From: Roseateles_C aquae | GTDB taxonomy: Bacteria; Pseudomonadota; Gammaproteobacteria; Burkholderiales; Burkholderiaceae_C | Reading direction: 5' to 3' | NCBI RefSeq assembly: GCF_032337115.1 | Contig: NZ_JAVXZY010000001.1 | Span: 496,001-560,000, forward strand | Length of the DNA: 64,000 nt | Part shown: positions 58,773 through 64,000 of the stretch, piece by piece | Position numbering within the stretch: the first letter of the stretch is position 1 | Layout: the number at the start of each line of letters is the position of its first letter | The notes under the pieces: model-generated | Databases searched by the model: none | Told to the model about the DNA's origin: nothing | The model's input: only the letters and a program-made list of their open reading frames with translations | Made by a program: the position numbers and the translations under genes

Positions 58773-59411
58773 ATGCCACGCCCGTCCCAAGCCCAGGACA
58801 AGGCCCTGCTCGAAGCCGGGCAGCGGCTCTATATCGAACTGGGCTGTGCCGGGCTGTCGGTGCGGCGCCTGGCAGAAGCGGCCGGGGTCAACCCGGCCAT
58901 GGTTCACTACCACTTCGGCAGCAAGGCCGGCTTTCTGCGCAGCCTGCTGCAGCAGTACTACGAGCAGATGTTTGCCTCGCTCAGCGGCGAGGCCGCCAGC
59001 CAAGGCAGCGCATTGCAGAGGTTACGCGCCTGCCTGGCCGCGCTGGCCGGCTTCGTGTCGCAGCATCGGCAGCTGATCGGCCGGCTCTGGGCCGACGCGC
59101 AAGCCGGCGAAACCGTGGCACTGGAATTCATGCGCGCCAATGCCCCCCGCCACCTCGGCCTGCTGATGGAGTTGATCAGCGAAGCGCAGGCCGCCGGCGA
59201 GCTGCGCGCCGCGCCGCTGCTGTCCACCTTTGCCTATCTGATCGGCGCCGTTGTCGCGCCGCTGCTGCTGGCCGGCGGCGCGCTGCGCCTGGGTGTCGCG
59301 CCGGCGCCGCTGAGCGGCCTGATCGAGGCCCAGGTGCTGTCGGGCGAGGCCATCGCGGCTCGCATCGAACTGGCACTGGCCGCCTTGGCGCCTCACGTTC
59401 CCGGAGATTGA
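58773..59411 (+). CDS. TetR family regulator (CecR/YbiH-like) of the efflux operon
   Basis: A 212-residue TetR regulator. Residues about 8-60 are the DNA-binding domain with LSVRRLAEAAGVNPAMVHYHFGSKAGFLRSLL; the rest is a helical ligand/dimer domain. It heads an operon with a HlyD-type adaptor, an ABC ATPase and an ABC-2 permease, the order seen for E. coli CecR and ybhGFSR. Its stop overlaps the adaptor start. The palindrome directly upstream suggests autorepression. Confidence 0.9.
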   Translation: MPRPSQAQDKALLEAGQRLYIELGCAGLSVRRLAEAAGVNPAMVHYHFGSKAGFLRSLLQQYYEQMFASLSGEAASQGSALQRLRACLAALAGFVSQHRQLIGRLWADAQAGETVALEFMRANAPRHLGLLMELISEAQAAGELRAAPLLSTFAYLIGAVVAPLLLAGGALRLGVAPAPLSGLIEAQVLSGEAIAARIELALAALAPHVPGD

Positions 59412-60385
59412 TGATGCTGATGTCACCTGCACGCCCGGCCACTGCGGCGCTGATCACCCTGCTGGCGGCCTTGCCAGGCTGCTCAAAGCCCGATACCGCG
59501 GGCTGGACCGGCTACGCCGAGGGCGAAACGCTTTACCTGGCCGCGCCCGTGGCCGGGCGTCTGAGCCAGCTGGCGGTGGAGCAAGGCCAGGCGGTGGTCG
59601 ACAGGCAGTTGCTCTTCACGCTGGACCCGGGCCCGGAGACCGCGCTCAGCGCCGAGGCCCAGGCCCGTGCCGACAGCGCCCGCGCCCAGGCCCTTGATGC
59701 CGACAAAGGTCGACGCCGTGAGGAGCTGGCGATCACCGAAGCCCAGCTGCGTCAGGCCCGCGCGCAGTTGGACCTGGCCCGAGCCGACGCACAGCGCCAG
59801 CAGCAACTGCAGGATCAGGGTTTTGTCGCCCGTGCCCGCGCCGACGATGCCGCCACCGTCCTGCGCCAGGCCCAGGCCCGCGTCACCGAACTGGAAGCCG
59901 CGTTGCAAAGCGCCAGGCTGCCGGCCCGCGACGACGCACGTGCCGCCGCGCAGGCCTTGGCTCGCGCTGCCAGCAGCGCCAAGGCGCAGAGCGACTGGCG
60001 GATGGCACAGCTGCAGCAGGCGGCCCCTCAGAGTGGGCGCATCACGGCGGTCTACTACCGGCCCGGCGAATGGGTCAATGCCGGACAGCCGGTACTGGCG
60101 CTGCTGCCTCCGGCGCAGCGCAAGGCCCGGTTCTATGTACCTGAGCCCGCGCTGGGCCAGCTGGCGCTGCAACAGCGTGTGCTGCTGAGCTGTGACGGCT
60201 GCCCGGCTGCCGTGCCTGCGCGCATCAGCTATATCGCGCCGCAGGCCGAATACACCCCGCCGGTGCTGTACTCGAACCAGCAGCGCGCCAAGCTGGTCTT
60301 CATGGTCGAGGCCAGGCCCGAGCAGGTGCAGGAGGCCGAGCGCCTGCACCCGGGTCAGCCCCTGGACGTCAGGCTGGCGCCATGA
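59411..60385 (+). CDS. HlyD-family efflux periplasmic adaptor (lipoprotein)
   Basis: A 324-residue membrane fusion protein. The N-terminal hydrophobic segment ends in a lipobox-like LPGC near residue 25. The first half of a lipoyl domain is LYLAAPVAGRLSQLAVEQGQAVVDRQLLFTLD. A long coiled-coil hairpin follows (residues about 75-190, Gln/Ala/Arg-rich), then the second lipoyl half GRITAVYYRPGEWVNAGQPVLALLPP and a beta-barrel. It links the inner-membrane ABC transporter to an outer-membrane channel that is not encoded here. The ATG overlaps the TetR stop; a second ATG follows immediately. Confidence 0.9.
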   Translation: MMLMSPARPATAALITLLAALPGCSKPDTAGWTGYAEGETLYLAAPVAGRLSQLAVEQGQAVVDRQLLFTLDPGPETALSAEAQARADSARAQALDADKGRRREELAITEAQLRQARAQLDLARADAQRQQQLQDQGFVARARADDAATVLRQAQARVTELEAALQSARLPARDDARAAAQALARAASSAKAQSDWRMAQLQQAAPQSGRITAVYYRPGEWVNAGQPVLALLPPAQRKARFYVPEPALGQLALQQRVLLSCDGCPAAVPARISYIAPQAEYTPPVLYSNQQRAKLVFMVEARPEQVQEAERLHPGQPLDVRLAP

Positions 60386-61326
60386 GCAGCCTGCTGGCCA
60401 TCGATGTACGCGGCCTGTCCAAGCGCTACGGCGGACGTGCCGTCGTCGACCTGGTCGATTTGCAGCTGGCCCCGGGTCGCATCTGCGGCTTTCTTGGCCC
60501 CAACGGCAGCGGCAAGACGACGACGATACGGATGCTGTGCGGGCTGCTGACCCCAGACGCGGGCGAAGGCCATTGCCTGGGTCTGGATTTCCGCCGTGAC
60601 GCGGTAGCGATCAAGCGCCAGGTCGGCTACATGACGCAGAAGTTCGGCCTTTACGAGGACCTGAGCATCCGCGAGAACCTGGACTTCGTCGCCCGGCTGT
60701 TTGGCATGCCGCAACGCCAGGCTGCGGTCGACCGGGCGCTTGAGCGGCTGGGCCTGGCCAGCCGGCAGAAGCAACTGGCCGGCACCCTGTCGGGCGGCTG
60801 GAAGCAGCGCCTGGCACTGGCGGCCTGCCTGCTGCACGAGCCCAAGCTCTTGCTGCTGGACGAACCGACAGCCGGCGTCGACCCCAAGGCGCGCCGCGAT
60901 TTCTGGGACGAGATCCACCGCCTCGCCCAGCAGGAAGGCATCACCGTGCTGGTCTCCACCCACTATATGGACGAGGCCGAGCGCTGCCACGAGCTGGTCT
61001 ACATCGCCTATGGCCGCATCCTGGCGCGCGGCAGCGAGGCCGAGATCATTGCCGCCTCCGGGCTGCATGTGCGGGCGCTGCACGGCAGTGTGGACGCGCT
61101 GACGGTGGAGCGCCTGAAGCAGGCCGAGGGTGTGCTCAGCGTGGCCGCCTTCGGCAATGCGCTGCATATTGCTGCCCAGGATGAGGTTCTGCTCGAGCGC
61201 GCCCTGGCCGCACTGCCAGGCACCGGCACGCTGCATATCGAGCCAGCCACACCGACGCTGGAGGATGTGTTCATCAGTCTGATTGCCCGCGCTCAGGACA
61301 ATTTCGCCAGCGCCGGAGGCCGATGA
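60382..61326 (+). CDS. ABC-2 type efflux ATP-binding protein
   Basis: A 314-residue ATPase. Walker A GPNGSGKTTTIRMLCGLL is near residue 39, the Q-loop is YMTQKFGLYEDLSIRENL, the signature LSGGWKQRLALAACLLHEP, Walker B LLLLDEPTAGVDP and the H-loop VSTHYMDEAERC. The LSGGWKQ and KFGLYEDL forms are those of the YbhF/RbbA ATPase group. A C-terminal regulatory part (about residues 220-314) follows. Unlike YbhF, this has one ATPase domain, so it should act as a homodimer. ATGA overlaps join it to both neighbours. Confidence 0.93.
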   Translation: MSSLLAIDVRGLSKRYGGRAVVDLVDLQLAPGRICGFLGPNGSGKTTTIRMLCGLLTPDAGEGHCLGLDFRRDAVAIKRQVGYMTQKFGLYEDLSIRENLDFVARLFGMPQRQAAVDRALERLGLASRQKQLAGTLSGGWKQRLALAACLLHEPKLLLLDEPTAGVDPKARRDFWDEIHRLAQQEGITVLVSTHYMDEAERCHELVYIAYGRILARGSEAEIIAASGLHVRALHGSVDALTVERLKQAEGVLSVAAFGNALHIAAQDEVLLERALAALPGTGTLHIEPATPTLEDVFISLIARAQDNFASAGGR

Positions 61327-62456
61327 TGGGCTTTTCATTCCCGCGCATGGCGGCGATCTTCATCAAGGAATTCCAGCAGATGCTGCGGGACCGGCTGACC
61401 TTTGGCATGGCCGTGATCATTCCCATCATGCAGCTGATCCTGTTCGGCTATGCGATCAACACCGATCCCAAGGGCCTGCCGACCGCTTTGGTCGCGCAGG
61501 ACCAGGGCGAGTTCAGCCGCAGCCTGATGGCCGCGCTGCAGACCAGCGGCTATTTCCGCCTGGACCAGACGCTGGCCAGCGAGGCCGAAGCCGAGCGCCT
61601 GCTGGCAGCTGGCGAGGTGCAGTTCATGATCGTCATACCACCCGATTTCGAGCGCCGACTGGTGCGCGGCGAGCATCCGGCCCTGTTGATCAGCGCCGAC
61701 GCCACCGACCCCGCGGCCAGCGGCAATGCGATCGCCGCGCTGCAGCAGCTCAGCCAGACGGCGCTGGACCCGGCCTTGCGTGGCCCGCTCAGTGCCTTGC
61801 GCAGCCGCGCTGCGCCCTTCGAGCTGCGCCTGCATCGCCGCTACAACCCAGAGGGCCTGTCGCGCTACAACATCGTCCCCGGCCTGATCGGCACCATCCT
61901 GACGATGACCATGGTGATGCTGACCGCGCTGGCCATGACCCGCGAGCGCGAGCGCGGCACGATGGAAAACCTGCTGGCCACGCCGGTCACGCCGCTGGAG
62001 GTGATGGTCGGCAAGATCCTGCCCTATGTCGTGATCGGCTATGTGCAGCTGGGCGTCATCATGAGCGCCGCCTGGCTGTTGTTCGAGGTGCCGATGCAGG
62101 GCAGCCTCGCACTGCTGCTGGGCCTGATCGGCGTCTTCATGCTGGCCAATCTGGGCGTCGGTTTCACCTTCTCGACGCTGGCCAAGAATCAGCTGCAGGC
62201 ACTGCAGATGACCTTCTTCTTCTTTCTGCCGTCCATCCTGCTGTCGGGCTTCATGTTCCCCTTCCGCGGCATGCCGCGCTGGGCCCAATGGCTGGGCGAG
62301 GCCTTGCCGCTGACGCATTTCCTGCGCATCGTGCGCGGCATCATGCTCAAGGGCAGCGATCTGCCGCTGCTGCTGCCCGAGCTGTGGCCTCTGCTGGCCT
62401 TTCTCTTCGTCGCCGGCGCAGTGGCGCTTGCCCGCTACCGAAGGACGCTGGATTGA
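61323..62456 (+). CDS. ABC-2 type efflux permease (YbhS/YhhJ-like)
   Basis: A 377-residue permease. One N-terminal helix (FPRMAAIFIKEFQQMLRDRLTFGMAVIIPIMQLILFGYAIN) is followed by a large periplasmic domain to about residue 175, then five C-terminal helices. The TRERERGTMENLLATPVTPLEVMVGKILPY coupling region is typical of ABC-2 permeases. E. coli has two such genes (ybhS, ybhR); here there is one, so a homodimer is implied. With the adaptor and ATPase it exports an unknown drug-like or lipid compound. Confidence 0.92.
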   Translation: MMGFSFPRMAAIFIKEFQQMLRDRLTFGMAVIIPIMQLILFGYAINTDPKGLPTALVAQDQGEFSRSLMAALQTSGYFRLDQTLASEAEAERLLAAGEVQFMIVIPPDFERRLVRGEHPALLISADATDPAASGNAIAALQQLSQTALDPALRGPLSALRSRAAPFELRLHRRYNPEGLSRYNIVPGLIGTILTMTMVMLTALAMTRERERGTMENLLATPVTPLEVMVGKILPYVVIGYVQLGVIMSAAWLLFEVPMQGSLALLLGLIGVFMLANLGVGFTFSTLAKNQLQALQMTFFFFLPSILLSGFMFPFRGMPRWAQWLGEALPLTHFLRIVRGIMLKGSDLPLLLPELWPLLAFLFVAGAVALARYRRTLD

Positions 62457-62535
62457 ATCGGCAGGGGCATGCAGGCCGCTGCGCGCATGCCGCCTAGAAT
62501 CGGCGTTCCCTTCCGCATCCTGCAGTCCCTTCGCC

Positions 62536-63879
62536 ATGTCTTCAACGATTCTTCAGCACATCCCCGCCGGCCAGAAGGTCGGCATCGCCTTCTCTGGTGG
62601 CCTGGACACCAGCGCCGCGCTGCACTGGATGCGCAACAAGGGCGCGATTCCCTACGCCTACACCGCCAACCTCGGCCAGCCCGACGAGCCGGACTACGAC
62701 GCCATCCCGCGCAAGGCGATGGAGTACGGTGCCGAGAAGGCCGTGCTGGTCGACTGCCGCGCCCAGCTGGTTCATGAAGGCATTGCCGCGCTGCAAAGCG
62801 GCGCCTTCCACATCAGCACCGCCGGCGTCACCTACTTCAACACCACGCCGATCGGCCGCGCGGTGACCGGCACCATGCTGGTGGCCGCGATGAAGGAGGA
62901 CGATGTCAACATCTGGGGCGATGGCTCGACCTTCAAGGGCAATGACATCGAGCGTTTCTACCGCTACGGTCTGCTGACCAACCCCTCGCTGAAGATTTAC
63001 AAGCCCTGGCTGGACCAGACGTTCATCGATGAACTCGGCGGCCGTGCCGAGATGTCCGCCTTCATGACCAAGGCCGGCTTCGGCTACAAGATGTCGGCCG
63101 AGAAGGCCTACTCGACCGACTCCAACCTGCTCGGCGCCACCCACGAGGCCAAGGACCTGGAGCACCTGAACTCGGGCATCAAGATCGTCAATCCCATCAT
63201 GGGCGTGGCCTTCTGGCGTGAGGATGTGCAGATCAAGGCCGAAGAAGTCACCGTGCGCTTTGAGGAAGGCCAGCCGGTGGCACTCAATGGCGTCGAGTAC
63301 AGCGACCCGGTCGCCCTGCTGCTGGAAGCCAACCGCATCGGTGGCCGCCATGGCCTGGGCATGAGCGACCAGATCGAGAACCGCATCATCGAGGCCAAGA
63401 GCCGCGGCATCTACGAGGCCCCAGGCCTCGCCCTGCTCTACATCGCCTACGAGCGCCTGGTCACCGGCATCCACAACGAGGACACGATCGAGCAGTACCG
63501 CGAAAGCGGCCGCAAGCTCGGCCGCCTGCTTTACCAGGGTCGCTGGTTCGACCCGCAAGCCATCATGCTGCGCGAAGCCGCCCAGCGCTGGGTGGCGCGC
63601 GCCGTCACCGGCGAAGTCACGCTGGAACTGCGCCGCGGCAACGACTACTCGCTGCTGGACACCAGGAGCGCCAACCTGACCTACAAGCCCGAGCGTCTGT
63701 CGATGGAAAAGGTCGAGGACGCGCCTTTCTCGCCGGCCGACCGCATCGGTCAGCTGACGATGCGCAATCTGGACATCGTCGACACGCGAGACAAGCTGAC
63801 GACCTATGCCCAGGTCGGCCTGCTCTCGCCCGGCAACGCCTCCAGCCTGCCGCAGCTGAAGGACAGCAGCAAGGCCTGA
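62536..63879 (+). CDS. argG: Argininosuccinate synthase
   Basis: A 447-residue enzyme of the long (E. coli-type) class. The ATP pyrophosphatase loop is IAFSGGLDTSAALHWM near residue 17. The citrulline/aspartate site blocks include TANLGQPDEPDYDAIPRKAMEYGAEKA, the TTPIGRAVTGTMLVAAM segment and IWGDGSTFKGNDIERFYRYG. It joins citrulline and aspartate in arginine biosynthesis. The ATG at 62536 is the conserved start (MSSTILQHIPAGQKVG). A TAGAAT box at 62495-62500 is a plausible -10 element, without a clear -35. A terminator follows the gene. Confidence 0.97.
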   Translation: MSSTILQHIPAGQKVGIAFSGGLDTSAALHWMRNKGAIPYAYTANLGQPDEPDYDAIPRKAMEYGAEKAVLVDCRAQLVHEGIAALQSGAFHISTAGVTYFNTTPIGRAVTGTMLVAAMKEDDVNIWGDGSTFKGNDIERFYRYGLLTNPSLKIYKPWLDQTFIDELGGRAEMSAFMTKAGFGYKMSAEKAYSTDSNLLGATHEAKDLEHLNSGIKIVNPIMGVAFWREDVQIKAEEVTVRFEEGQPVALNGVEYSDPVALLLEANRIGGRHGLGMSDQIENRIIEAKSRGIYEAPGLALLYIAYERLVTGIHNEDTIEQYRESGRKLGRLLYQGRWFDPQAIMLREAAQRWVARAVTGEVTLELRRGNDYSLLDTRSANLTYKPERLSMEKVEDAPFSPADRIGQLTMRNLDIVDTRDKLTTYAQVGLLSPGNASSLPQLKDSSKA

Positions 63880-63902
63880 CCCCGCGCGCTGCCGCCGAAG
63901 GG

Positions 63903-63944
63903 CCTCGCTTTCAGCTCCTGCCGGGCTGATCGCGAGGTTTTTTT
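63903..63944 (+). terminator. Rho-independent terminator of argG
   Basis: CCTCGC and GCGAGG form the outer stem, TCAGC and GCTGA the inner stem with a small internal loop, followed by seven T. It starts 24 bases after the argG stop and ends before the convergent murB stop. Confidence 0.85.
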
Positions 63945-63948
63945 CCAT

Positions 63949-64000
63949 CTAGAGCAGGATGGGTTCCGGCTCCAGCCGGATACCGAAGCGGCCGTAGACG
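63949..64000 (-). CDS. murB: UDP-N-acetylenolpyruvoylglucosamine reductase, C-terminal end only
   Basis: Only the last 16 codons plus a TAG stop are inside the window; the gene enters from the right edge. On the minus strand they read VYGRFGIRLEPEPILL, which fits the conserved MurB C-terminus (xxFGxxLEPEP). MurB reduces the enolpyruvyl group to make UDP-MurNAc for peptidoglycan. The call rests on this short stretch, so it is tentative. Confidence 0.55.
   Translation of the reverse strand, partial: VYGRFGIRLEPEPILL

Overview
The window is a GC-rich (by eye about two thirds), densely coded bacterial chromosome segment. Its content is typical of Burkholderiales (Betaproteobacteria). The gene order, the fused pabB-pabC, the orn / M48 protease / phhB / rsgA cluster, the MksBEF operon and the style of the DEAD-box helicase suggest the Roseateles/Paucibacter/Rubrivivax neighbourhood. 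The taxon is an inference from protein style, not from a marker search. I saw no rRNA, tRNA, CRISPR array, insertion sequence, integrase or phage gene.

Layout. 1-4.2 kb: 3' part of an msbA-like exporter, a ComEA-like HhH protein, an O-methyltransferase and a patatin-like phospholipase. 4.2-9.5 kb: one 5.3-kb gene for a 1764-residue protein made almost wholly of 193 tandem octapeptide units. 9.5-17.3 kb: dnaE, a periplasmic cyclophilin, a lipoprotein metallopeptidase, trhO and an alpha/beta hydrolase. 17.4-21.6 kb: a basic-amino-acid ABC importer operon in the order of Pseudomonas aotJQMOP, with an aspartoacylase-like enzyme inside and an intra-operon terminator hairpin. 21.6-24.6 kb: a DUF1579-like / NIPSNAP / DUF1579-like operon divergent from a WYL regulator, with a perfect palindrome between them. 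24.6-28.1 kb: a large secreted zinc metalloprotease and a DUF4336 protein. 28.1-33.1 kb: the MksF-MksE-MksB condensin operon with overlapping start and stop codons and no MksG/JetD nuclease.

33.3-37.9 kb: a MhpD-like hydratase, a GNAT, a cold-shock/DUF1294 membrane protein, and a DEAD-box RNA helicase with a predicted 420-nt leader. 37.8-46.3 kb: a DUF2087 protein, a SWIM-SNF2-like protein with destroyed ATPase motifs, pabBC, orn, and the M48 protease / phhB / rsgA operon. 46.3-53.2 kb: small membrane or secreted proteins (one with two TonB-box-like segments), an SDR, a phosphofructokinase with the G104/K124 signature, an orphan receiver domain, an M3 peptidase, a coiled-coil exported protein and YaeQ. 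53.3-64 kb: a prolyl oligopeptidase, a GNAT-DUF924 fusion, a zinc-ribbon membrane protein, an acyl-CoA ligase divergent from a TetR regulator that heads a HlyD/ABC-2 efflux operon, argG with its terminator, and the 3' end of murB.

Most of this is ordinary housekeeping and metabolic chromosome. The least explained objects are the octapeptide-repeat giant protein, the pseudo-SNF2 protein, the lipoprotein resembling the fungal YIL108W-type metallopeptidase, and the small protein with duplicated TonB-box-like motifs.
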